Source: Triplophysa rosa (lineage: Eukaryota > Chordata > Actinopteri > Cypriniformes > Nemacheilidae). From it: a stretch of 64,000 nucleotides of DNA. Of the stretch, positions 12,501 to 24,500 are shown in pieces. The stretch lies in contig NC_079894.1 of the NCBI RefSeq assembly GCF_024868665.1, positions 9,075,737 through 9,139,736 on the forward strand, read 5' to 3'. The notes beneath the pieces were generated by a model. That model saw only the letters and a program-made list of their open reading frames with translations, made no database searches and was not told the origin of the DNA. A program made the position numbers and the translations under genes. Positions within the stretch are counted from its first letter, which is position 1, and every line of letters begins with the position of its first letter.

Positions 12501-15500
12501 CTTCTACTGGTAACCCAAAATACTACTGGCTACTAGACATACTTTTAACTTGCTAGCTAATGTAATTTACTTGTTTTTTTTTGCTTGTTATCATTAAATA
12601 AACAATTTGTTGAATAGATCCTGCAGTTTGGTCGCATTTAAATAAACCGTTTGGTACATTGACATCTAGCGGTTGAGCTTGGTATCGCAGTCTAAATTCA
12701 AAATATTGGAGAGACAAGTTTAGCCAAGTAATGGTTCTTCTCGGTTTCTTTCGCTTGTTATCAGAAATAATCTACAGGCACTCTATTCTTTGCGGATGTT
12801 TGCCGGAAGTTAAGTTCAGACCACAAAAGCGTGCATGCATGTAGCTTTGACCGTCTATTGGCATACAATGTTTTCCTCTTGGATCTCCAGCGTGTATGTG
12901 ACAGGTTCTTCTGCGGTGCAGCCGTCTGGCCGGTTCCACTCCAGCGTGATCCATGTGATGCCTGCACGCACCAGCCGAGGAGCATGGGGCAGGTGCGGCA
13001 GACTTCCAGTCGTGTAGAAAACCACCTCAGGACTAAAGCCACTGAAACACACACACACATACAGGAAAACATGTAAACTGACAAAGCCGCATAGCGTATA
13101 GAATCACAAACCATGCACAGAGAAAAGGAGACAAGCATCTGAAGGCCTAGTAGTCTTTTTAGGTTAGGTTAAAAAGATTGTTAAAGATGATTAATTGTTA
13201 AAGGTAAGGTTGTATTTGTATTTGCATTATCTAACAATAACAATGAGTTATAATGTTTTTCAGCATTTATGAATCTTTGGTAATGTTAGTGACGAAAACA
13301 GTTGTTCATGTTAGTTTGTTATGCAATAACTAATGTTAAAAGATACAACTTTTGATTTTAAAATGTATTAGTAAATGATAAAAATTAACATGAACTAAGA
13401 TGAATAAATACTTTAGTAGGTATTTTTCATTGTTCATGCTAATGCACTACACTGTAAACCCGAATAAGTTGGGAAAACTGAAAAATGTTAGGTAATCAGT
13501 TACATCAAATCTTTTTTGTGTTATGATGTTCCCAATTTTAAGTAAGCAGAACTATCAAGTTTTGAGTTTGTTGTACTCATGATGCATGTTATTTCCTTTT
13601 AAATGTAATATTTAGTAAGGTAACTCCTTTTTTATTTACAGTTAAATAATGAAAAAAAGGTTTATTAAAACAACCTAAACATTTCAGCTACATCAACAAT
13701 TAACAAACAGCCTTCACAGAGAGTGATGCAACACACACGACTGCTATTTCACCTCCCACAACCTAAGCATAAGCACCACTCTTCTGAACGATGGTAACCC
13801 CAAAAGTCAAAAATACATCTACTCTTCTAAATACCCAAGAATGAAGATGAACATTCATCATTAACAAGGCTTATCCCTTATAAAAACCCATAAAATAACA
13901 CTTAATTTCAAAATTTACTCTCCTAATGCAGTCTCACACAAAGCATCCTGGGAACTGAAAATCATTCCCAACAAATCGTGTTGATTTAACTTGTTTAAAT
14001 TAAGTTATACTAACTCAAAAGTAAAATATTTAAGTTAGTAAAATGTTTTATATGAAAATAAGTTTACACTACTTTAACTATTTAATTACTTTGAACATTC
14101 GGGTTTACAGTAGCTGTTGTTAACATAATGTAAAGTGTTACTGAATAATCCAATAATAATAACTTCTTTTCAATTAAATAAAAGAAAATATAATATACTG
14201 ACTTAAAAGCCACTTTTTGTTATGTTTATTTACTGTAATGGTTTACTCATCTGCCACCATAAAGTATTTGTCACGGGGTGCGTGGGAGAACCCAATTGCA
14301 GGCAGGCGTGAGGGGGTTTAACAAAACAAGACTTTAATAATAAATACAAAAGACAAAACAAAAACCCACGATGGGGATCACTGAACACAATAACCAAAAG
14401 CTTTTCAAAAAGACAAAGAAAAACTTCCCACTATGGGGCAAAACAGAAACTAAGGCTAAAGAAATAAACCAAACTTATAGACACGGCAAGAACTCGGGGA
14501 ACAGGTAGACAAACGCACGAAACACAGCACATGGTAAGGGTTCACATACACAGTACAAAACGCAGTACAATCCACGAGCACAAGACAAAGAAACATGAGG
14601 GCATTTATAGGCAAGACAAACGAGGGATAATTACACAGGGCAGGTGGGAAACATTAGACACGGCAGGAAGCAATACAAGAAACGAGAGGGGCGGGGCCAA
14701 TGACAAGACACGAGAAAACACATGAGATGTCAAAAACATAAACATCTCATGGCTTTCTCACATAGAACCTAAGGGCTATGTCCCGATCATGCCACACGAC
14801 TAGAAATACAGAACCAGGAAGGCAGGACCGTGACAGTATTGCTATTCAGGGCCTTTTTTAAGCAAATATTCATTTAAATGTGATTTATTTGACAATCCGA
14901 ATAATAGTTAATTGCATCAAATACTGCTCTGCATGAGCTGTAACATTACATTTACATTTATGCATTTTCGCTTTTATCCAAAGCGACTTACATTGTTTCT
15001 GTGTATGTGCAATTCCTGAGATCGAACCCATGACCTTGACGTTGCTAGCGCCACGCTCTAACCACTGAGCTACACGAAAGCTTTAACATCCCATTACAAG
15101 CATCATATTCATTAGCATTCCTCTCAGGCTGTACTCATTTGAGTTTACTTTCCAACGAAGCTGCAATCTGAACCTTCCAGGCTGAATTGAGAATTTGAAT
15201 AGTTTCCCTTTCTCCTCTCAATAGCAGCTTTAAATCCTATTTCTTCCATTTAACTGCTTGTGACAAGTTTACAAGAGCCCACAGTATTTACTGCTTGCGG
15301 GAGAATGTCTATAACTGCCACTGAGAAACCAGAGATGTTAAATGAGTTTTTCCCTAACTTAAGAAAGTAATAAAAAATGCACTCTTCAGACCGGTCGAAA
15401 GGTGGTTGGCTGTAAGTAGACTCATATTTTAGCCGTGCTGCTTCACCCTCTGAATGTCTCACTGATATTAATGTCAGGAGGGATGGCCAAGCATTCTCTG

Positions 15501-18500
15501 TGACAGTAACCATTTCTCCTCAAGAGCCTCGTTTCTGTCCACCAAACATTACATATCTCAGTCTGATAGCTTAACTGTCTGTCAGGTAGAGGGAAATGAA
15601 CACTGCACCTAAAAATAAAACCGTGGACCACAGAAATTCCTCACAAAAGTTAGTCAGAAATTACAAAAGCAACCTCAAGGTCATGGCTTGGATCATCAGG
15701 GAATGCATGCATGCGCTAGCAATGCCGAGGTCATGGGTTCAGGAAACAAATGTATGGTATCATGCGATGTAAGTCGCTTTGGATAAAAGCGTCTGCCAAA
15801 TGCATAAATTTATAAAGTGTTACTGAATAATCCAATAAAATAACTTCTATTCTATTAAATAAAAGAAAATATAATATACTGACTTAAAAGCCAGTATAAA
15901 TGCATGAATGTAAATGTTGGCTAAACGGTAGCCTCTGACAGTCCTGGTCCCCATTCACTTTCATTATATTAAAAAAGAGCAGTGGAAAGAAAGCTGGATT
16001 CGGAACGAAATGAAAGTGAGTAAATGACAACTGAACTTTCATTTTCTGGTAAACCCTTTAAGGACAGAGGTGATGTGGGGAAACTAAAAATATTTTTTTC
16101 TTGTTTTTCCTGTTCTTAAAGCAGGCCAAAGAATATTGAGAAAGAGAGGGAAAGAGTATGTTCGGCTACATCAAGGTGACTTTATAACTCCATTAAGACT
16201 TGAGGGATGATGATATTATCAGTTTACAGAGGGATAATGGGCTTGTTTTATCACACAGAGGGTTGAGAGATATTCATAATGTACGCAAGCCATAGAAAAA
16301 GCCTTATTATCCCCTGTATAACCTCCATTCAAAGCTCAAAACTCTGCAGGTCAAACTATGTGCAAACCCTTCCTATATCCAAATCTGCATATTAACCTAA
16401 ATAGTATGCGAGATTAGAATTAGTGCATCCCAAACCACAGTGTGCTGAAACCATTATGCAAAACAGACTCTTTTGAATTATTTATAGTTAACTCTAAATG
16501 ATATGTCTAATTTGACAATGATTTTGTCACCTGATGTAACATTAACAGGTCTTTCTATATAGAATTATGTATCTTCCCATCATAAAGTATGTACGTTTGC
16601 TGTTGGAGTATGCAAATGACGTATGTCTGCATGTGTAAGTCACATGATTATATAATCATACCTCATTCCTATGTCGTTGCGTGCCGCCACCCGAAACGTG
16701 TACGCCATAGCCGGACACAGGCGAGTTAGTTTGTAGTGCCTTTGGCTTCCGAAGTAACATTCCCTGAAAATGTTGGTTTTTTTGCCCTGACAGATGATAG
16801 AAGCACATGATAAACGCAAACATCGTGGACACTCCATGCAAGTCAGAATGAAGGAAATAGCCAAGTGCATGAGAAGTGAAGCATATTCTATTCGTGTCCA
16901 ATCGAACATTTCAGACACTACCCCACACAAAATTCACGAAAGAATTCAGATTCTAAAAACCACCGCCAAGGGTGTGTTTCAGTGTGATCGCTCGAAACCC
17001 CATTAAAAACATTGTTGTCTGTGAATGGGTACAGATGTGAATTGGGCTGACGTCAGCGAGGCGTCATTTCAGGAATGATCAAGTGAAATCTATTTTGTTC
17101 TTTATTGTGAAAAAAGACTGCAGCGTTACCTCATCCCACTCTAAAAGATAACTGGTGATTTTTGATCCATTGTCAACCGGAGCCTAAGAGGAGAAAAAAG
17201 AGGGAACACTAGTACAGTACCTCATTTCATGAAATACTGTATTTATTGTGTAACATGCAAATCTGTCTGTGTACTGGACACACGCTTTTTTGAATACAGA
17301 GTACGTCAAAAATACACAAATGTACACAAATTGTTTTCATTGTTCCCAATGAAAATAAACTGCCAAATCTCTCATTCACTTTTGATTCACACACATTTCA
17401 GTCAATCTCAGTTTCAACCATTCCATATTTGCAGAAGCACTACACAAAGAACAAAAGCTGTTCTTTCTGATCTTTGGCACGGTTCTAGTTCAACCCATTT
17501 ATACATTAATGGTGTCTAACCTTCCACTGCAGGGTGAGCGTGCTTTTGGTGCGATGGGACAGTTTAGGGGGCAGCGGGCAGTCTGGAGTACTGCTGTGGG
17601 TGGTAAAGGCCCCAACCTCCGAGCACAAGCCCTTCACTGAATTGCACACGGCGTTCACTCTGAGGAGAAACATACATGTTTATCAGTCATCGTTCTTTCA
17701 TAGTCACCTACAGTCATACAGAAGAACCTGGGGTTGCTAAAGAGACGCACTGTCAACAGAGAATGGTTAGGAGCAGATCACTGCCAACTAAAAAGTTTAC
17801 ATGACATCTATCACGCTTTTTTAAAATGGTTTTAATGTACACATTTTATCATATGTTTCTTAGGATTTGATGACCTGGAAGCAAGATGAGGTCAAATCCA
17901 TCAACTCCTTGCTCATCTTTTTTATGGACGGTTTCCAAGTGACAACATAAACAAACGTTACTACGCATGTGCGAGTTCGTGGACTGCCCTTAACTTCCAG
18001 AACACATTCACAAACAATCGGGTGCCTGTAGATTATTTCTGATGACAAGCAAAAGAAACTGTAACTTGGCTAAACTTGTCTCTCCAATATTTTGAATTTA
18101 GACTGCGATACCAAGCTCAACCGCTAGATGTCAATGCACCATACGGTTTCTTTAAATGCGACCAAACTGCAGGATCTATTCAACACATTGTTTATTTAAT
18201 CAAATGAACATACAACAAAATTAAACAAATTGTTTATTTAATAAAATGAACATACAATAAAAGAATAATATCAATGAATATCAACATAAATTAAATAGTT
18301 ATATTATTAGACACTAGCCAAACACAGACCGGAAGTTAACTGCAGTCCCGGCACGCGCGTCCGATGAATTGGTCTCTAGTCTGAAGTCAACGCATGACGG
18401 CACATTGCTTAAAAATTGATTTTTAGAAAAATATGAGCTTAAAAAAATGTTTCACCTTGTTGCTTCTCCACTGCCAGATATGGGCACATATGACACTTAC

Positions 18501-21500
18501 ACTACCAACAGGTCACTCGTATTTATAAAGAGTTGATCAAATAACCCCTTAGAGGAAAACCTCTGACTGTGGTCTTCTCCATACTCAAAGAGGTTGAAGG
18601 TCAAGCTCTACCACGTGACTTAGCACTAACCTGGCATTCAACGCGTTACAACAATAAAAGCCAGTAAAACCTGTTCAGCACTCTGAATTCTACAAGAGCT
18701 TTCGGTGATTCAAGAAGCCCATACACCAACAGACGACATCACACTCAGGTTTTTTAAGGACAGAACATGCATCACACTTAAGCGTGACCTTTCCAGCGCC
18801 GTGTTGCACGGCATTCTCAGATGAATTAATCGAAGGTGATTCAACATCCATTACAGAGCCATTTTAGAAGCACCAAGGTGATTGAATAACAGAGGGGAAC
18901 TTAAACACAATGACTAATATTCCATTACCGTTTACTTTGATATCAAAAAAAAAAAAAAAAAGAGTAAATAATTGCAGATAATTGGAGCTCATTGGAATGA
19001 CAATACTGATCATCAAAAAAAGCATGAGTTCTTGTTAAGATGAGCTTTAATATGAGCTGCTGCTGAGCTCAAGAATGAATGGCCAAGATGTTACTTACCT
19101 TACATGGTAGTCTGTTGCCGGTCGGAGGTCTTTTAAATTGCATTCCAATTCTTCTCCGCTGAATGGATAAAAATGAAATGGCGACAGACAATGGATGTCA
19201 GCAATGGAGTTTCTAAAGTGCAGTTAGAGTATTCAAAAGCACAAAATTGACTGTTCATCAGGGGTGTTGTTCAGTTACTGAGGAACACAGCTCGGGGGGA
19301 AAAGGTGTTCCCTTCACTCACTGTTTTTGCTTTGTTGGCGTCGGATCATTTATGTGAGTGTAGTTGTTTAAAGAGCTGCTGTCTGGATATCGATTCATAC
19401 ACGTCCTGGTGGGAGGACTGATTCGAATGAGTCTTTCTGCTCAATGTGTGATGCGTTCATATCTAACTTTCATGTGGTGAACATATATGAGTACACAAAG
19501 AGGCATCAAGATGGATCTACAGTACCCTTTTGTTAGTTGTTAAGAAGCTTGGTGGGGACACCAGACAACCAAAATTGAAAAAACATATTACACTTCTGTC
19601 CAACAATGATGTGAAAATGTCTTTTGAACAGCATAGTTTGTGCTCTGCCATTATATTGTCATTCAGTCTTACCTGTAGAGGATGCGGTACTGGCCATTAC
19701 GGCCCCTGTCTGAGAGAGTGACTTCATAACTGCATGTAAAAGGGTGTCCATTACTGTGCCAGTCTCTGTTCTGGAGGCCTGCTGGTGGTGCCCAGGTCAA
19801 TGTGGCTGTCCGGGCCTGGATATTAAAAACCTGTGCAGCAAATATGGAAAAAAAGAGTGCGTGAATGTGCAGTTCAACATATTATGAATGAAATTGATTT
19901 CAAGTAAAAATCCTTTGAAATACTTGGCTTTAGATGATACATCAAAGCAACATTCAATTTAAGAAATAGAGCAGAATGAATGTAATTTTCTTATGAAGGG
20001 GGTTGCACAATACCGTAGAAAAATCACAGCGATCACTTGCTAAATATTGCGATAGGCATAATCGATATGAGATAGATTAATGCAAAGAGTTGAATTATAT
20101 TCAAATTATTGACTACACAATCATTTAGTTGAATTTTATTTATATAGCGCTTTTCACAGTTTTGCATACATTTATACAGTAGTTACTGAAGTAAAGAGAA
20201 AGACAATTTCAGTTTAATTGTGAAAGATAAAGACACCGAATACATGGCATTACAGACTTCAGGTTTCATGGATGCACGCAACTGGCCCAACGTTAACTTC
20301 CCGTCTGTGTTTGGTTGTAATAAAACAATTTATTTTGTATTTAATTTATGTTCATATTTTATTTAGTGCTGGGCAAGATTAAAACTATTTAATCGCATGA
20401 CTTTCTGTGATTAATTGCGATTAACCGCACTGTTAAGCGTAAAATTCAATAATGAATTCAGAAGTAGTGTATTGTGCACTTTTATTTGAAAAGTACTGCT
20501 ATATGAACAAAAGTGCAATAAGATTTGGTTTGCAAACACTTTAAACAAATAATGTGCTTTTTTACAACAGTATTTCCTTTATATAGTAGCATTAACAATT
20601 TTGACTTAAAATGTGTAAAGTGTACTGTATTTAAAGTGTATTTAAAGCACATCTTAAACAACTAAATTGTTGTATGCTACTTTTTTCTTTATCTTAACAA
20701 TTCATATAAGGAGAACACAATTCCTTTAATATGAGTGAGTATTTTGGGCCCATCCTTTACTGTTTGACGAACATTATAAAACATGTTTTCTGCATTAGCC
20801 TCACACTGCATACAACACATGCAGTGTTAGGTGTAACTAGTTACTAAGTAATTAGTTACTGTAATTTAACTAAATACAATACTGGAATATACATTAAAAT
20901 TCAAAGTCTAACTTTTAAATGCATTCATTAATTTATCTTTCTCACATTTGTGATACTTTGGTTATTTAATAATACTACTTTATGTAGTTTATTTTATTTA
21001 TTTGAATGAATTAAAAGAGCCATTTCATGTCCATCCTTGAATCACTTGAATCATCCTTGAATCGCCTTGAATCACGGTTGATATAAGATATAGAAAGTAA
21101 TTAGTAAAAAGTAATTAAATACTTTTTGGAGAGAGTAATTGGTACAGTAATCTAATTACTCTACTGAATATGTAATTAGTAACTAGTAATTAATTACTTT
21201 TTCAGAGTAACTTACCCAACACTGAACACATGCAACACAATTCGTTATCGTTGCTGTTTTGTACCTTAGCTGGGAAAATTTTTGTTTTCTGCAGACTATT
21301 GATTTCCTTCTGCTTTATCATCAATAGCATTTAATAAGCCTCTTACACCCGCGCATATTACGTCTTTGTGGGGCAAGGGCACTGATAGATAAGCGCATGG
21401 CTGAAGGAGGGTAGTAGAAATGGAGTGGTTTGTTCTATGAACTCCGCCGTTTGGAAGATATTTAAAATGAAATGTCCATGTAAGAGTTCGGTACCTTTCT

Positions 21501-24500
21501 ATTCAGTTCTGATGTTCCTGGTTCATGTGCGTGCTTCAGCAGTCCACCCCAAATGCTCTCATTGGTTGAGATGCGTGTTGACGCCATTCCCCAGCCAATA
21601 CCGATCAACATCCCACCCCTTCTGTGACCCATGGTTTGTCTGTACATTTCAGAGCCAGTGAGCAACGGACTTTCGAAATAAAATAATACTTTAAAAAACT
21701 GCGTTAATGCACGATAAATTAATTGTCGGCGTTAATTATTTAATGCCTTAACACGATAATAACGTGTTAACTTTCCCAGCCCTAATTTTATTCGTTTACT
21801 AGTTGTATTCAATTAAATTAAAATTACTCAACAGTTATTGATCGGAGGTCTACCGGAAGTTAAGTTTGGGCCAGGCGCATGCGTCCGATGAAACCGTCTA
21901 TAATACCATGTATTCGGTGTCTTGATTTTTCATTATTATACTGTATCTCTTTGCTTCAATGTTTACGTCGTTGCTGCTGAAACCATCTATAATACATAGA
22001 ATTATTGCCATTTTTTCAGTACAATCTACATTGATGACTCTTAAGTTTCATAATTTTGATGATTCGATTCAGACTACTAATAAGCGCTTTGTAACTTTTT
22101 AGGGGGAAATATAGTAATAGTACCCCTTGTAAAATGACTTGTCTAAAGATCAGTTTCTGTTTAGAAAGATGACTGAGTTTATGACCATTACAACAAATTT
22201 AACTTTAAAATGGATGGGCATCAGAAATATTCAAAGGCTTACTTACATCAGTACTTTAAAGAAAGAAAAATTAAAAACGTAATATAATTTAGAGACTATG
22301 AAACATTAAGCGAATTAACATGATGGTCAAATTACGTTACTAGTGCATTTTTCTATTTTTATTTATTTACTTATTTTATGTGTTAAAAATGTTGATGTGA
22401 AATTTTGATATTGTGCATCCCAAACAACTGAGTCATTGTCGTAATTAAAGGCCCCATTTATATCTTACTCTGTTTATGACTATCAAGTTATCTATTCACA
22501 GGTGGTCAGCAGAGACGTGTACGTGTGTTCACCACTTGCTGTGCGTGTGTTCACTACTCTCTGGATGGGTTAAATGCAGAGGTCACATTTCGGGTATGGG
22601 TCACTGACTAATCGGTCACTTTCACTTTCACTTTATTAGTTCACAATTTATAACACGCATCTTCAATGCATCTCAAACCAAAATCCCATGATTGGATGTT
22701 TAATCTGACAGTGTTAGGTAAAAGTTATTTAGGACACCTGACTAGCTTTCATAAGAAAAAATACATAAACGCTGTCTCTCAGACCTTTAAAGTAATTAGA
22801 TTGGAGTAATGAATTGAACAGATGCCGCTGAAGAGTTGAGAGTCAAAATGTGAGCCCAGCAATTCATTCCAGACACATTTAATACTAATTGCTTTTATTG
22901 CAACATTGGAAGTTCAAAAACAAGCAATTAAAAAGTTGCAATTGGTATAACTACTAACAGTATATGTAAAGCACAAAAGTAAAAGAATAGATGAAAACAG
23001 ACTGAGTGACGATTTATTGGCACTGACTATGAAATGGGTATGACGTGCACAAGTCTTATGCTACCTTCAATCGGATAGAAGCAATCTAACACCAAAAACC
23101 AACGGCTTGCCAATTCACTCCCAAAACACAATCTCTCCCGTGGCAAGAATAAGTGTGAGTGAAAACTGTCTGTGTATAACCTATGGTTGTTGCCTCTTGA
23201 ATGTGCATTACAAGCAATGCCAGTGGCCTCAAATGGCACTTGTGAAACCACTGCAATTGATTCTCTACAAACTGGCTGCCATCAAATGCACACATAACCT
23301 TAGAGATATAGACTTTCCCAAAATGAAAAGGTCAAATGAAATAAGAGGATATTTAAAGCTAGTTTGTAAAAACCGCCGCTAGATGGCGCACGATCAAAAC
23401 AACAACAATGGCGTAGCTTGATGACGCTGTGAAGGAGCGTGGAATGATGGGATCTGTTGTCTTCAACTCCACCGCTGATGGCCATCAATCAGACGGCAAC
23501 GAGAAATTATGTTAGCGGATGAGGTAAAGCAATAAAGTTTTATAAATGTTGCGTATAATTGTGGTCCATAAATAAGTGACTCCTCGAAACAAGCTAGTGG
23601 CTAGCTAGACGCTAGACACTACTTCCGCATTTGTCCACGACACTGTTGTCATGCGGCTTCTACGTCAGTAAAGGCGGTAACTAAGGGGAACGTGGATATG
23701 ACGCCATTGACAGGTGACTGCACAGCCCCGTGTCACTGTTTAGAATGGCGATTTTCACACGATTTAAAAGTAGTTGGAAACATTTGAGATATTGTAAGTA
23801 CTCAGCTGAACAAAATATATAACACTGGCCCAGTGGTTTTTGGATATTTTACTGCAAAATTGTTACAAACTGCACCTTTAAATGCATAAATCAAGTGTAA
23901 TGGGCACTTTTATTGTACTAATGTGTAAGAATGAACATGACCAGTTCCAGACAGCAATTTAAGACAATTAAATATGATTAACAGTTTGTGCTCTATACAG
24001 TAAAAAGCACAAAAGCCAATTTAAGGTTACTTCAGGTTATTAATTCTACATTTTTTCACCTATTCACGTGTATTACAGTCAATGTAACACCTCTTCTATC
24101 AGCTCATTCTACTCTATTATTCTAGTCTTGTGTCCCCTCCGCACTTCTCTGTAGGCAATCTTATGGTCTCTGTGGAAATTGTGTGTTTTCAATATTGGAT
24201 TCTCTCACATATACTGTAGATCTCAACTTGGTGCTTTAAATCTTTTTCGCACAAAGCCGAAGGGGAGATGGATTCCCTGCTGGAAAATCCAGCTAAAGCT
24301 GGTGGCGGTGTTGTCAAATAAGATAGCTGGTCAACCAGCCAATGGCTAGATAGAAGACACGTTCCACAGCTACTATCTTAAAGGAATAGTTCAACCAAAA
24401 ATAAATAACATGTCATTTATTCACCCTTATGTCACTCAAAACCTGCATATCTATGCATTATTGTGAAACACAAAAGAAGATATTTTGAGAAATGTCTCGG

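Larger units (their letters stand above)
20195..21965. repeat. Dispersed GGAAGTTAA-family repeat, copy C (interrupted)
   Basis: Its two ends are long imperfect inverted repeats. Left, 20230-20305: GACACCGAATACATGGCATT, GGTTTCATGGATGCACGC and GGCCCAACGTTAACTTCC. Right, 21851-21930: CCGGAAGTTAAGTTTGGGCC, GCATGCGTCCGATGAAACC and ATGTATTCGGTGTCTT. The middle is filled by the hAT-like element 20364-21784. An outer pair GGTTGCACAATACC (20001) and GATATTGTGCATCCC (22407) may mark yet another enclosing element. Confidence 0.75.
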
